Source: Clitoria ternatea
Taxonomy: Eukaryota; Streptophyta; Magnoliopsida; Fabales; Fabaceae
DNA: 64,000 nt
NCBI GenBank assembly: GCA_037962975.1
Contig: CM075676.1
Span: forward strand, 90,962,001 to 91,026,000
Direction: 5' to 3'
The position numbers and the translations under genes were made by a program. Shown in pieces: positions 1 through 14,128 of the stretch; the stretch's first letter is position 1; each line of letters begins with the position of its first letter. The notes beneath the pieces were generated by a model. It made no database searches, was not told the origin of the DNA, and saw nothing but the letters and a program-made list of their open reading frames with translations.

Positions 1-32
1 TAAAGAGTTGAGAAACATTAAATGTTTTGCAG

Positions 33-3000
33 GTTATTGCTAGGTTGAAGGAGAGACTTGGAGTGAAAACAGATAAAAATCTGTCTATGGTTGATGACAG
101 GTAATTTTTTCCCCATAGGGGTCATAAGGAATTTAATATGGTTTTACATTGAATTATGTCTTTTATTCAGAATAGATAAAATTCAACTTTTTAAAAAAAA
201 AGTCCACAAATCCTTAGTAATTCATTATCTGCCTTAAAATTTTTCTTCCTGGTTTTTTTTATATAGATATTTTCAAATGCTTGTAATAATTAGGGTCTGT
301 TTGGATTGTGAAAATGTTTCCTGTATTTTCTATTTTCAGTTTTAATTACAAAACTGTCATCATGTTTTTTGTTTTAAAAAATTTGTACTGAAAAAAAAAA
401 ACTAGAAATGAAAACAGAAAAAAGTTGTCTTCAATGTTTCCTGTACAAAATTTTAGAAACAAAAAACAGGATGACAGTTTTGTAATTAAAACTAAAAAAT
501 AGAAAATGAAAACAGGAAAGGTTTTCGCAATCTAAACGGAGCCTAATAACTTCCATGATCAAAGAATTTTACCTTAATTTCCACCTACAAAAGAATTATT
601 TGTAAAGCATGGTTGTTTGTTTTTTTCCTTGTTTTCCCTCTTATTGGGGATTAGCAAAGAACCGTGGATTTCCCTCCTCCTATGTGCATCATTGGGGGCC
701 ATTGCATTAGATCTTAAGGTTTTAGCAACTGGATCTAAAGTTCTTATTTGACCTATTGTGTACTATGGGCTATGGCTTCCTGTTTCCCAACAGATTTTTA
801 TAGCAATAGATGCTTTTATTGATAAATTAAAATGTACCAAATAACTTGTATTAACAATACGCAGATATTTTCTTTCCTCAAATACAGAAAATACTCTGCA
901 GTTAGGAAATCAACTCTAGGACTTTCGGGCGGTAAAGAACTGATAGCCATCATCCGAGCCTCAGGGAACATTCGTCGTATCGATAGTCCATTAAGTTCCA
1001 GTAGCTCAGGCATTGTTGGAGAGAAGTTCATTAAGAAGATACGAAGTGTTAGAGGTACAATTGAGCTTGTAAAGTTACCCTTTTAAAATTTTAATGTAGG
1101 AGGAATTGGCACATAATAAGTGGAATATTATGAGGCTATCTATATTCACTATTGCAGTTTTCATTGTTGCACCATCACTGTTGTTTTTTATTTTATTAGA
1201 GTTACACTGTTGTAATGTCACTGTAAGTGTAACCAACAGGAAGTGGGATATTGCGGTTAAAAAAGAATCAGTTAAACATGGGCCTTTTTAATAAGGTTTC
1301 CTTCCCTGGACTTAGCAAAATGATTGCAGAAAAGAAGCTGCGAGAACAAGCTTGGGGATGCCACTTCTTTTAAGTTTTTACAACTAAAGATGGGCTGCTA
1401 GATGTCATGAATGATTTCTTTCTCTAGTATGATACATAATTTTGACAGAGATCTGTCAGCTAGATGAAATAGGAGAAAACAAATAAACACATGGCTCAGA
1501 GAAATCTGCATCCTTAAGTTCCAGGATGGAAGCCTTGGGGGCTTGTTTGTGTTCATTTGGCTAACTGGAGTATGAAACTGCATTGTGCGACTGATCTATC
1601 TTCTTATAGGACCATAACACAGATAACATCTTTGGCTTTCATTGTCCATCTATGATGCTGTTTGTCAAACCTGAACTCTTTGGTGTTGTTCTTATGCTTT
1701 ATTCTTTTTTCTTACTATATGTGCCGTAGTCTGTGTGCTGATCGCGCTGAGCCTTCTTTTTCTCTTCAGAATCAAAAAAATATAAGGCTGTTATTATTCG
1801 AATTGACAGTCCAGGAGGTGATGCTCTTGCTTCTGATTTGTAAGTGTTGATACATTCACCACTGTTCAAATGTACTGTCTGTTAAATTGACGCACAAGAA
1901 ATGGTTGGTTGGACATGTGTAGGGAAGATCTATACCATGACAATAATACTTTGCATGAACTACTTTGATTTTTCCTGAAGACCTTTCTTCAAATGTTACT
2001 TTGATGTTTTAGAGGAGTTATGATATCACTTTAATAGTCTATTTAAATTTGAAATCCAAGATATTTGTCATGAAATTGTGATGAATATTGCCAAGTATTT
2101 TGGTGAGTTTGCTTGTTTAACTGATAAATATGTGTTGTTATGATCTGCAGGATGTGGAGGGAAATCAAGCTTCTAGCTGCCTCAAAACCAGTCATTGCTT
2201 CTATGTCTGATGTGGCAGCAAGCGGAGGGTACTACATGGCAATGGGAGCAGGAGTTATTGTTGCAGAAAGTCTTACCTTAACTGGTTCAATTGGAGTTGT
2301 CACAGGTGAACCTGATTGTTTCAGTAGGAAAAGGAACGGAATGTGTAGATGTTATTTAAATGAAACTAATAACCAATTTCAACATTTATTAGGAACTGAC
2401 CTACACATTCCGGTATTATGAAACAAGTGATCTCATCTGCATGTTAAAAGCCAATTGATATTTTCCAAGTTAGGAAACTGTTAGTATGGCAAGTACCAGC
2501 TAAAATCAGTGGCATTTCAGACTCAGAAAGCTAGTTACTAGGATATCCAACCTATGTATGGATACAAATCTTTTTTTCATGAAATTGGTGTATCATGTGT
2601 TAATATGTAACTAATATTATTTAGTATGCATGACTTGGTAGTCATTTACTGATAGAGTCTAGTTCTGAGTTAGTTAACTCTAACCATTCAGTTAGTAGCA
2701 TTAAGTTAGCTCACTCTTAGTTTAGCTAACTATAGTTCTAACTGTTTTTCCCACTTCTTTTGCCTTGTATATATTTCTGTTGCTCTTCTTCATGACCAGT
2801 TGAATGAATCAGAAAGTGTAAATCCAATTCTTGAGCCTTATTCTCTTTTCTCTCTTCATGGCATTGTTCTTTGTATGATTTACCATTTTTATTTGCATCA
2901 ATTCAGTAATGTAATAAAGCATTTTGAGGTGGAGAAAAAAATATAGTCGTTTGAATTTTGAAACACCATTTGAGTGGTAACTAAACAGAGGAAACTGTAG

Positions 3001-5185
3001 CTAAAAAGAAAGTAATCATTTAAGCTCCCGATTCCCGAAACAATGAGGGGAGACATTGTAATTTTATAAACAGTCAGTGCTCATATGTTGTCATTGGGTT
3101 TTGTGATCTATTAATTTGATGATATAACATATTGACATATTTTTGTAGGAAAATTTAACTTTGGGAGACTTTATGAGAAGATTGGCTTCAATAAAGAAAT
3201 TATATCAAAGGGTAGATATGCTGAGGTCCGTGCCGCTGAACAGCGCCCTTTTAGGTAATAGAAATTTGCTTATGTTCAGTTAGTAAGATTCTATGTTTCT
3301 ATTTACTGGAGCTGGAGAAAATATTTACCAGTGCAGGGTACCATCTGATATCTAATTGTCAATAACTTTTTGTTTGAAAAAGGAAGACTTACTGTTTGGA
3401 CAAAAACATAGATATAATTTCTTCCATGCTTTTGTATTGTTCTTTATTTCGCTGGTTAGAAAGCTAATTAGAGAATAATATTAAAAGCATTTAAGGAACT
3501 ACACCCAGACTTTGATCGTATCGTTATGTGTTTGGGTAGGTGTATCTTTTTTTATTATTATTCTTAGAAATTGTAACTTAGGAATATTTTATTCCTATGT
3601 TTGGTATAACTGTTTTTAAAACATATTTTCTTTAGGAATTTTGTTTTTATTAATAATTCTTATAAAAACTTTCCCACCAAAAGGGGTGAGAATCTTCATT
3701 CCCGTTTAGTCCGGAAGTTGTTTTATAATTAAAAATACAATTGTATATCATATATAAACTTATTTAAATTTTTCTTACATATTGATTTCTCATCCAAAAT
3801 TATCAAAAATATAATCATGGTCGAGATTTAAAATATCCATGTAATTTTTACAAGAATATTTTAATCATACCAAACATATTTATAATATTATTAGGAAATA
3901 TAAATCATAAAAAACATAATTCCTAAAAAATATAATTCTTAAAATTTTAAAAAATATGTGTAACAAATACCTCTAAGTTTCTGTCTAGAGAATCTCCTGA
4001 CCAGTTCTAACAGGCTGATAATGGTATACTATGTATTTCTTACTTTTGCAGTTTCGCGGTTTGGATAATAACCAAAATTAGTTTCACACACCATTGACAC
4101 GTGTTTCAATCTTTAATCTTTTACAAAGATTAATTCAGTCATCCATCCTAGTTTACCTAACAATTTAACCAAAATCTAAAGCAAATGAGCATATAATTCT
4201 CTCTCTTTCTGGATTACAGGCCAGATGAAGCGGAGCTTTTTTCCAAGTCTGCGCAGCATGCTTATAAACAATTTCGAGATAAGGCAGCTTTTTCCAGATC
4301 TATGACTGTACGTTTCAAATAAAATTAGCTACAGTGCATCTTTTTGTTCGTCCTCTTTATACAGCAGTGTTACATAAACTATTCTTCTGTCACCAGGTAG
4401 ACGAGATGGAAGAGGTTGCGCAGGGGAGGGTTTGGACTGGTAAGGATGCAGCTTCTCATGGTTTGATTGATGCAATTGGTGGGCTTTCTCGAGCCATTGC
4501 CATTGCAAAATTGAAGGCCAATATTCCTAAAGACAGACAGGTTTGAGAACACCTTAATTTGAGATAGTGTATGTTTGTATACATCAAGACCGAGTTAGGT
4601 TACCACACAATCCCATACTTCCTATAATTATCCAATGTAGTTGGAGAATCCAAGGCCTTATAAAGGTCACACAACAATGCGAATGTCAACCCCTTCGCTG
4701 CAGCCTGCAAGTTTACAATTAAGAGATATAATATCAATTGATAAGAACTTTGCTAGTTATATAAGATTTGTTTGGTAACCAATTATGAAAATAAAAAAAT
4801 TTAATGATTAATATTGATTCTATCATTTGAAACAATAAAATCTCTGCTATGTCAATATATTTTTTTCCCATTAACCAACTCTTAGTTTGGTTGACTCAAA
4901 ACACACACTAGTTTGATACAGGACTCAAGTTTCATTCTATATGAACTATTTCAGGTTACTGCTGTGGAGCTCTCGAAATCCAGTCCTACGGTACTCGAGA
5001 TTTTGAGTGGTCTAGGAAATTCCGTGGCTGGAGTAGACAGAACCATAAAGGATGTACTACATGACTGTACATTTTCCAATGGAGTCCAAGCACGGATGGA
5101 TGGGATCGTGTTTGAGAATTTGGAAGGATATCCTTACGCCAACCCCATTTTGGCACTGATAAAAGATTATCTAGGTTCTCCCTAG
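33..5185 (+). CDS. SPPA: Chloroplast signal peptide peptidase A / protease IV (SPPA), 3' half of gene
   Basis: Eight exons are readable: 33-100, 888-1054, 1770-1839, 2151-2305, 3149-3254, 4220-4307, 4397-4540 and 4955-5185 (stop TAG). All introns are GT-AG and the phases join into one 342-residue C-terminal part; the N-terminal half lies before the window. The protein matches plant SPPA, a light-induced thylakoid-associated serine protease of the S49/ClpP-crotonase fold. Exon 3 encodes the IRIDSPGGDALASD core. Exon 4 encodes DVAASGGYYMA, whose Ser (codon 2221-2223) corresponds to the nucleophile of bacterial SppA. The general-base Lys of the family sits in the N-terminal domain and cannot be checked here. 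The later segments GRVWTGKDA and GLIDAIGGLSRAI are also typical. I see no stops or frameshifts. Long introns 1, 4 and 5 contain repeat-derived DNA. Function is by family inference. Confidence 0.93.
293..543. repeat. Foldback MITE in SPPA intron 1
   Basis: The two halves are near-perfect inverted copies. The left end GGGTCTGTTTGGATTG pairs with the right end CAATCTAAACGGAGCC, and the inner arms (CCTGTATTTTCTATTTTCAG and its complement) also pair. It is flanked by TA on both sides (TTA left, TAA right). The ends resemble PIF/Harbinger (Tourist) MITEs; a TA-duplicating family is the alternative. There is no coding capacity. Confidence 0.75.
3530..3975. repeat. Degenerate AT-rich foldback sequence in SPPA intron 5
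   Basis: Loose inverted similarity is visible: TTAGGAAT...CCTATGTTTGGTAT near 3581-3607 pairs with ATACCAAACATAT...ATTAGGAAAT near 3868-3900, and GTTTGGGTAGGTGTAT pairs roughly with ATACCTC near 3970. This suggests an old MITE, but the borders and target duplication are not clear. Confidence 0.4.
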
Positions 5186-7544
5186 TTTTCACACCAATGC
5201 AATTTTAGGAAATTACCATATATATGATTTTTCAAATAATAATTAAAAATTAATGATGTAAGCAATCTATGATTATTGGATGACCGGAAAATTACGCGGT
5301 CTTTCGGATTTGGATTCACTCCAATAAAAATTGGTGCAGTAAAAAATGTGAATGATATTTAAAATCGGATATTTTTTAATCAAGGTAAAAAATCACATTT
5401 TAAATTAATTTTTTTTCAAACTAATGTAAAAGAGATGCTATATACGTTTTATAAATCTTTTCTTTTCAAATGGTTTTAAAAAATTACTTTTTATATCGGT
5501 TAAATTAATTTTAAAGGTCAAGTGTATTTTTTACTACACTATCCATGATTACACAAATTCCCGGGTGACTGGGGCATTAGCTAGAGAGAGCAAGAGGGAA
5601 TAGAGGACAAAATCGGTTTAGCGAAATTAATAAAAAGTCGTAGGATGTAACGAACACGATCGTATCATTGGATGTTGACAAAACGCTTTCTTTAACTGCA
5701 CCTCCTTATCCCTGTTTTCGTTTGGTATGTAGTTGATAAAACGGGGTTTAGAAAATGGAGAAATCTAAAGGTTAATATTAATGCTTCATATCGTTCGAGA
5801 TAATCAAAACTCTGTTTGACCGTAGTATAAAATAATCACCTCTTGCAAACCTCTGTTTGCAAAAGAGGACATTTATCCAAACACGCTGCAAGAATTAATA
5901 AATACAGATAATTATTTAATTTTTCTAAAATATATTATGATGTTTTTGTTATATCATTTTAATTGTTTGCTTTAATTTCTATCTTTTTAATAATTATTTT
6001 AATAATAAAATTGAAAGGAAAAGTTAATGCTATTTGAAATTCTACAGTGAATATTATTTTGAGAAAATTAAAATTAACCACAAAAGCTATTTTTTAAAGA
6101 TGGGAGAAGCATCATTGGATGAATTATTTTTAACTGTTGATACATTTCGCATGTGACCACATCTAACCTGTCGTTGTTTGGTTAAACGTTATGTATACAG
6201 AAAATTGAGGTTTTATAAATAGAGTTTGTGTTTGGTTAACAGTTTTAAAAAAGTCAATTAAAAAGTAGTGATTATGTTTGATTGGTAAAGAGTTTAGTAG
6301 AATTAAGTTGGAAAATGATAATTTGAAGTAAAATTACCAAAAAGGTTAATAGTTTTAATATATGTAATATGTATGTATATTTGTATATATTAATATTATA
6401 TATATATATAAATTGAAAGTTATATATATTAAATATAATTACACATATTAAAAAAATAATCAATATATTAAATCTAATAATTTTATTTTATTAGTTTTTA
6501 TATATTTAATGTGTGTATATATGTTAACGTTATATATAAATTGAATATTACATATGTTAAGATTATAACTAAATTTATTATAGATATTAGTATAAAAATA
6601 ATTTAATATATTAAAACTAATATTACATTACATAATAAAATTAAAAAGTCTTTTTTTCCTACTTTGATCGAAAATAGACTTCATATTTATTTATTAGAAA
6701 AAATCTGTTAAGTTTCCCCCCATGATGTAAGGCTGCTATATGGACACAAGACTTGGTTTTTCATAAATTAAATTTTTATACACATACCATAAACTATAGC
6801 AAGAGTTTGTTATACTAAAACTTTTATATAAAACCTACCTTTTTATCTTCTCATGTGTTAATGACTTTGGGGTACCTATCCCAGTTTTTCAACACCTCAT
6901 TCATTTCTCTTTGATGCAAAGAAAAAATAATTACCCCGCAAACATGTCACCTTTGGAATTTATGATTACCATTAAATACATTTCTAAAGTGCAAGATGGG
7001 AATTGTATGAAAACAAACAGTACCAAAGAAAAAGGTTACAATTTATGGAGTTTTCAAGAGAGCCAATATTATGAGATTAAAACTTTGCGGAAATGGAACA
7101 TTTTCTATGAACAAAGTAATAACAAATATCACCCCAAAAAAGAAGTTAGAAAGCAAAAATAACAGACGAAAAGTTCATCTTGTGTTATGAACTAGTTGAA
7201 GAATCTTCAACAAAACAGAAATGCCATGCAGAAGACACATATCCTGTAAAGAATTAATGGAATACAAGCTGAAGCATTTCTATAGAATTTTAATCTTCAC
7301 TCTGAACTGAAAGTTGAATCATTGATGACGGAATAAGCTATGATATCAAGCCTACCAGTGTCTCCTGTTTATAGGTAGCGTTGGTTATTGGTCGATTCTA
7401 CACAATATGATTCTTATAGTAAAATAATAATAAAATTGTTCATAACTCTAAACTCAGATTACATATATTTAAATTTCAATACATCTTTTCAAAGTAATGA
7501 AAACAAATATGGTAGACTTTTGTGTTTAAATAAAGATGGTATCT
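5186..7544. other. Intergenic AT-rich DNA downstream of SPPA
   Basis: No gene is recognisable. It begins with the SPPA 3' untranslated region. A CGTTTGG.../...CCAAACACG pair around 5708-5882 hints at a worn MITE. 6300-6660 is very AT-rich, with short TA runs. The open frame 6911-7162 resembles no family I know and lacks coding character. Confidence 0.6.
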
Positions 7545-9576
7545 ATTATAACATCCTAGTTTAATAACTTGCCAAACTAAATTAATTATAAGTTAAAAGG
7601 GAATTTGATGGATTAATTAATTTAAGTGGTATGGAAATTACTTTATTACCCTTAATGCTAAATGCCAAAATTTCAATTCTCTTCTCCTTCTCATTTCAAT
7701 TTCACGCATGCAACAGCAAGCTTGGCTTCTCCTTCTTCTCCTGCGGCACCATCATCCCTTCTTCTTCTTCTTCATCGTAAAAACTAAATACCCATTTTCG
7801 GTTTTTGGGTGGACCTTCAAATTCATCTCCTAATCTTTTCAAATTCGTGAAATTAGAGTTATTAGGAGCTATTGGAAGTTGTTTCTAGTTGTGAGCAGCT
7901 TGGAGCTATTGCGGTTCGGAGTTTTTACATTTCAAGTAAGTAATTCGATGCCCATAGCTTCTATGATGCCATTCTGCAAGTTTTGGAGCTTGATAATAAT
8001 TGTTTCTATGAAATTAGGCGATTTCGGAGTAGTTTGAAGTAACGGACAACTTTGGGGTTCTTCGGAATCAAGCTTCAGAGGTTAACGCTTAAATTGGTAA
8101 GTTATTAATTAGCGAGAAAATTGCGGACTAATGACTTAAGCTTCAAAATATGGAATTTATGATGTTTGGAGCGTTAATTTGAATTATTGGTAATTTAGGA
8201 ATCGTTCGGAGATATTTCGGAGTTTGGGTTTTGACTAGTGGCAATCATTAAAGGTTGGCAACGTTTATTGGTAAGTTATGATTACCGAATATCAAATATA
8301 TTGTTGATTATAGGCTTCGGTATATGAATTTAATAGCGTGTAGGTTATTAAAAATTAAATACTTATGTTTTAGGAACTATTGAGACTGTGAATTAGTGAT
8401 CGGATAGCGTTTGGTTAGTATTTCAAACTTTTGGAATTTATTATTCCAGGTAGGGGAGCTATTATATTTTAAATGCATGGTTTATAGACGAGTTCAGGGT
8501 ATATTGATATGTTATGTAATTGTGAAATATGATGATTGATGTATTTTAAGTGACGAGATAATTGAGAAATACCCCGCTTTATGTGATATCTGTGAAATAT
8601 TATTTGTTGAAGTGATTTCCATTCATAATGTGATATTGAAATTGCATGAGATGCAAATTGTGAATGTGATTGATGTGATATATTGCACGAGATGTAATGA
8701 AATAATGGGATTAAATTCTATGCATGAGATGTGATAGAATAATATTGTTAAGATTGAGATATTGCATTAGAGGCAATTGAATGAATGGTTTGGTATCATT
8801 CTATAGCATGAAATGATTGGTGTGAATTGCATGATGTTGCATAGATTTAAAGGGTGACCCATGGAAGGTCAGGAACCCTGTGTTGGTGATTTCAAGCTAC
8901 AAATTCTTGGGCTATGTTCTGTGAGAGCTCGTGATTACCGATGAAGCTAAAGTTAAGTCTCGAGACGTCACGAAGTGACCGGTATCACGCGGGAAGGGCT
9001 AAAGAAGTAAGACCAGAATGGAATCTGTAGTTGAAATCCCATGGTTAAGTCAGATCCGCATGCATGTGCATTATTGTATGTTATTGAGAATAACATAATT
9101 GTGTAGTATAGCTCATATGATGTGATATTGTGAATATCTGGTGTGTCTGAATTTAGTTGAATGACAATGAATATTATTAAATAATTGTGATATTGTATGA
9201 TATAACAGAGAATTGGATAGATGGAGTCGATTTAATAACTGTCATTTAAAATATAATGTGCTCACCCCTATTATGTGGTTATATTTTCAGTGGATTTGAA
9301 CCGTGATGGTGATTGATGAGATGTCACTATGCTTGTGCGAGGAGTAATTGTATATACTTGTATATGCGTTGTATAGTATTTTGTGATGTAGCCTTGACCG
9401 GCTCCTATAGATGTCTATTTTGATTGATGTATATATATAAGGATATGTATGATGATGATGAGGTTTGGTTGTGGTGACCATGGATGGTCCCACATTGCAT
9501 GAGATGCATTGATATATCCAGGAATTATGCTTGTGAAGCTTTATGCATTGCATGAATGTTATGGGCAAGTCTTGTG

Positions 9577-10713
9577 TGTAACATCCTAAAAATTTCAATC
9601 TCATGTGTAATTATTTTTAATGTAGGTCATTATTAATATTATCCATTTTATCTCAATTTTCTACAAAAATTTTTTGGTTAGGACAACATCTTCAATTTAA
9701 CCTTTTACCATGGTAAATAATTTTAACTTTATACCTTCGGTAAAAGTTAATCAAATAATTTATTACCTATTTCCTTAGTTATTAATTTCCTTGACTTTTC
9801 CAATTACTCTCATCAAATTGCACATACTCCACTTAAAATTCGTCATCTTGTACACATTTTAATTGTTAGTTAGAGTCCGAATTTGGAAATGTTGTCAACT
9901 ACAAAGTTGTTTCTCGTTTTCTTATCTTTCCAACAAGACCAAATTTGTGAAAATCCATTATGATATGAGAGAGATATGCCCAAAATACCGAAACAGTGTC
10001 AGAATTGATATTTTACTTCAATCATATCATCTTGTACATATTTTAATACCTTGTTAGAGTCCGAATTTGAAAAAGTGGTAAACTACAAAGTTGTTCCTTG
10101 TTGTCTTAGCTTTCCAACAAGACCACATTTGTTAAAATACATTAAGATATGAGAGAGATATGCCTAAAATACCAAAATAGTGTCAAAGTTGATATTTACT
10201 TCAATCATACAAGCTACATTATGTAGGCTGGGGAAATGGACAACAATCCAGCTCATTTTTCTCACCTAAAACCTTCATTATCACCATAATTCATGCACCT
10301 AACATCCCACTACAATCCCATTATGAAAATCTTGTCCCCCACTTGTCATTTGCATCATTAAATCAACACTACATCTTGTTCTCAAGTCTGAATTCTTAGA
10401 ACAAGCTAAAGTTAGTGAAGTTTCTCTCTTATTTTCTTTCACTTTCTCCATCAATTTCACTCTTGATCTGAAGCTAGGACAATAATACAACACTTTCAAC
10501 CACTTTAGGAACCTCCATTAAGGTAAGAGGGGACAGGGTTGTGAATAACTATGAAATGGGTAGAATTGTATGCTGTCCTAGGATTCCAGTTTTATTTTCG
10601 TATCTTGTTACTCGGTTTTGAGATTGAAAACGTGTGATTTTGATTCTGACTTCTTCATAAAAGTTGTAGATCTTTTTGTTATCTGAATTTTGAGACCTGA
10701 ATCAATTAATTTT
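9577..10713 (+). repeat. Left arm of the giant inverted repeat
   Basis: It runs from the TGTAACATCC end to an ATCAATTAATTTT segment, after which similarity to the other arm stops. It contains two imperfect internal copies of a TTAGAGTCCGAATTTG...AACTACAAAGTTGTT...ATATGAGAGAGATATGCC segment (about 9871-10020 and 10056-10200). No credible gene is present. Confidence 0.85.
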
Positions 10714-11929
10714 CTGAATAAATTTTTTTTTTGCGTTTTTAAAAGATCTTTTTAAAATTCATAAATTAAAATCAGAGTTCACATAAAGGTCGATAATAGC
10801 GGAATATTATCATGCATACTAGTCGTGAATAATAAAATTCAAGGAATAATTACATAGCGGAAACGATTTTAAAAATAACAGTACATAACACGTTGTATTT
10901 ATTACAAATCATAAAATTAGAATAAATTTAAAATCCAAGCAATAATTCACATAGGCATCAACCATAGTATCACTCTTCATTCTGGGTGGCATTCACTATA
11001 AAAATTAATGTAAGAGTGAGACAGAATATAGAATAAATATAAAATAAATAAAATTACACAAACACAATCAACAAACCATAATGATATGATGAATATACCA
11101 AACAAGTTCATTTATATTTAATAAGTCTTTAATTTAGTCCAATGATGTCATGCTGGATCCATTTGGTTTGGTGGGAATACTGCAGTAAAAAGTCTCATAG
11201 AGACTCCAGTAGGAATTAGCATAACCATGAATCCCTATACTTTCATGGCTCCTGCAGAAATAAGTATACCAGTAGGAATTTACACAACCATGGATCCCTA
11301 CACTTCCATGGTTCTTGTGAAAATAGGGCTTAAACTCATCATAGAGTAACCCCCCACCAGGGTAGGCAATCATGGAACCCCTAAATTCCATGGTGCGTCC
11401 AAATGCTTATGATGCATGAATGCCTTTAATTCTCTTTATCATTTAACATACCATGATATATCAATTTCCAAAACCACTTGGAAAACCACAAGTCCTCAAA
11501 GGACACATCATATATAATAATTTTCAAAATCATGGATTTACTGTTTCAACCACATATATCAATAACCGTAAGGCATTCATGTATATATATTAATTTAGTC
11601 ATTCATAATTATTCACCACCAAAATACACAAACTGAATGATGCTCATTAGACACTCATAAACATTCATAATACTTCATAATCACTCAAGAATTCAATAAT
11701 AATTTGTTACCCATAGGGAAAATATCATTTTTATCCATAATAACCATTATAAGCAAATTTCAACATTTCCAACAGCAACATACGTTAGTAAAACAGTCAT
11801 AACATGAGCAAATCAAATCCTTTTCATGTGATTCCACTTTCTATAGCTCAATAACATAAATATCTACAACTTTCATGAAGACCATAAATTCAAATTCTAA
11901 ACAGAAACATCACTTATTCATAGAATACA

Positions 11930-12990
11930 AAACTGCCTCAAAGAGGATTTTTAAAACGTACACAGGTTAGTATTTTCAACGTTTCTGGAGCTACAAAAAC
12001 AATTTTGGCATGAAACCAGTTCTAAATTATTCTTAACACAAATATCTTCAACTTTCATGAAGGCACAAACCACTAATTCTCACCACAAAATTCCCAGTTT
12101 TAAAAATAAGATTCGGATTTCATAGTTAACAGATTTTCAGTTTGAGCATACTTTAGTATTTTAGGTATAACGAGAGATAAAGACATCCTTTTAACTTGAA
12201 ACCACTTTCTATAGATCCATAACATAAATATCTACAACTTTCATGAAGACATCATAGTCTAAAAATGTATGTATAATTCCCAGAATATTAATATATGCAC
12301 AAAACATAAGACAAGTATTTCAATCAGACATGTTGTAGTATTTTGGCTATAACTCATGCTATACATATCATTTCATTGTTAACAGATTTTTAGTTTGAGC
12401 ATACTTCAGTATTTTAGGCATAACTAGAGCTACAAACATCCTTTTAACTTGAAACTACTTTCTATAGATCCATAACATAAATATATACAACTTTCATGCA
12501 GACATCAAGGTCTAAAAACGTATGTATAATTCCCAGAATATTCATATATGCACAAAACACAAGATAAGTATTTCAATCGGACATGCTGTAGTGTTTTGAT
12601 CATAACGTATGCTATACATATCCAATTCAGTCGGTTCAGGTCTCAAAATTCCCATAACAAGAAGATCTACAACTTTGATTAAGACACCAATCACTAATTC
12701 TCACCACAAAGTTCCTAGTTTTAAAAAATAAAATACGTATCTCAAGTTAACAGATTTACAGCTTGGACATACTTCAGTATTTTAGGCATAACTCGAGCTA
12801 CAAAAATCATTTTGACTTGAAACGACTTTCTACAGATCCATAACACAAATATCTACAACTTTCATGAAGACATCAAAGGCTGATTATGCATGTATAAGTC
12901 CCAGAATTTTAATATATATACAAAACATAGGATAAATATTCCACTCGGACATGCTGTAGTATTTTGGCTATAACTTTTGCTATACATATT
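11930..12990. repeat. Imperfect compound tandem repeats in the loop of the palindromic element
   Basis: A module of roughly 250-370 bases recurs at about 12131, 12383 and 12751: CAGATTT...AGTTTGAGCATACTTCAGTATTTTAGGCATAAC...CTTTCTATAGATCCATAACA...ATCTACAACTTTCATG...ATTCCCAGAATATT. A second motif (CATGCTGTAGTATTTTGGCTATAAC) recurs within it. Copies differ by substitutions and indels, and none encode a protein. Confidence 0.7.
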
Positions 12991-14128
12991 AAAATTAATT
13001 GATTCAGGTCTCAAATTTCAGATAACAAAAAGATCTACAACTTTTATGTAGAAGTCAGAATCAAAATCACACGTTTTCAATCTCAAAACCGAGTAACAAG
13101 ATACAAAAATAAAACTGGAATCCTAGGACAACATACAATTCTACCTATTTCATAGTTATTCACAACCCTGTCCCCTCTTACCTTAATGGAGGTTCCTAAA
13201 GTCGTTGAAAGTGTTGTATTATTGTCCTAGCTTCAGATCAAGAGTGAAATTGATGGAGAAAGTGAAAGAAAATAAGAGAGAGACTTCACTAACTTTAGCT
13301 TGTTCTAAGAATTCAGACTTGAGAATAAGATGTAGTGTTGATTTAATGATGCAAATGACAAGTGGGGGACAAGATTTTCATAATGGGATTGTAGTGGGAT
13401 GTTAGGTGCATGAATTATGGTGATAATGAAGGTTTTAGGTGAGAAAAATGAGCTGGATTGTTGTCCATTTCCGCAGCCTACATAATGTAGCTTGTATGAT
13501 TGAAGTAAATATCAACTTTGACACTGTTTTGGTATTTTAGGCATATCTCTCTCATATCTTAATGTATTTTAACAAATGTGGTCTTGTTGGAAAGCTAAGA
13601 CAACGAGGAACAACTTTGTAGTTTACCACTTTTTCAAATTCGGACTCTAACAAGGTATTAAAATATGTACAAGATGATATGATTGAAGTAAAATATCAAT
13701 TCTGACACTATTTCGGTATTTTGGGCATATCTCTCTCATATCATAATGGATTTTAACAAATTTGGTCTTATTGGAAAGATAAGAAAAAGAGGAACAACTT
13801 TGTAGTTGACAACATTTCCAAATTCGGACTCTAACTAACAATTAAAATGTGTACAAGATGACGAATTTTGAGTGGAGTATGTGGCAATTTGATGAGAGTA
13901 ATTGGAAAAGCCAAGGAAATTAATAACTAAGGAAATAGGTAATAAATTATTTGATTAACTTTTACCGAAGGTATAAAGTTAAAATTATTTGCCATGGTAA
14001 AAGGTTAAATTGAAGATGTTGTCCTAACCAAAAAATTTTTGTAGAAAATTGAGATAAAATGGATAATATTAATAATGACCTAGATTAAAAATAATTACAC
14101 ATGAGATTGAAATTTTTGGGATGTTACA
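12991..14128 (-). repeat. Right arm of the giant inverted repeat
   Basis: It is the reverse complement of 9577-10713, starting at AAAATTAATTGATTCAGGTC and ending GGATGTTACA. Sampled stretches of ~200 bases differ from the other arm at only a few positions, so the arms are young or are kept alike by gene conversion. Confidence 0.85.

Larger units (their letters stand above)
9577..14128. mobile_element. 4.55-kb giant inverted-repeat element with LTR-like ends and 5-bp TSD
   Basis: The element starts TGTAACATCC and ends GGATGTTACA, and is bracketed by an exact 5-bp direct repeat TTGTG (9572-9576 and 14129-14133). Its terminal arms, ~1.14 kb each, are inverted copies of one another with very few differences. 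Two shadow open frames (66 and 64 codons) occur in both arms and differ by one residue each. The middle ~2.3 kb is non-coding and internally repetitive. TG...CA ends with a 5-bp duplication are characteristic of retroviral-type integration, but LTRs should be direct repeats. It could be a non-autonomous LTR-derived element whose two LTRs are inverted, or an undescribed foldback family. No transposase, gag or pol is present. Confidence 0.8.

Noticed and set aside
9863..10057. 64-codon frame conserved in both arms (also at 13647-13841)
   Set aside because: Same reason: shadow of an inverted DNA repeat.
10299..10499. 66-codon frame conserved in both arms of the palindrome (also at 13205-13405)
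   Set aside because: Conservation is explained by the arms being near-identical at the DNA level. No start context, family or codon pattern supports a gene.
11134..11391. 85-codon frame with internal repeats on the minus strand
   Set aside because: It arises from a short repeated DNA phrase (CCATGGATCCCTACAC...) in the loop of the palindromic element.
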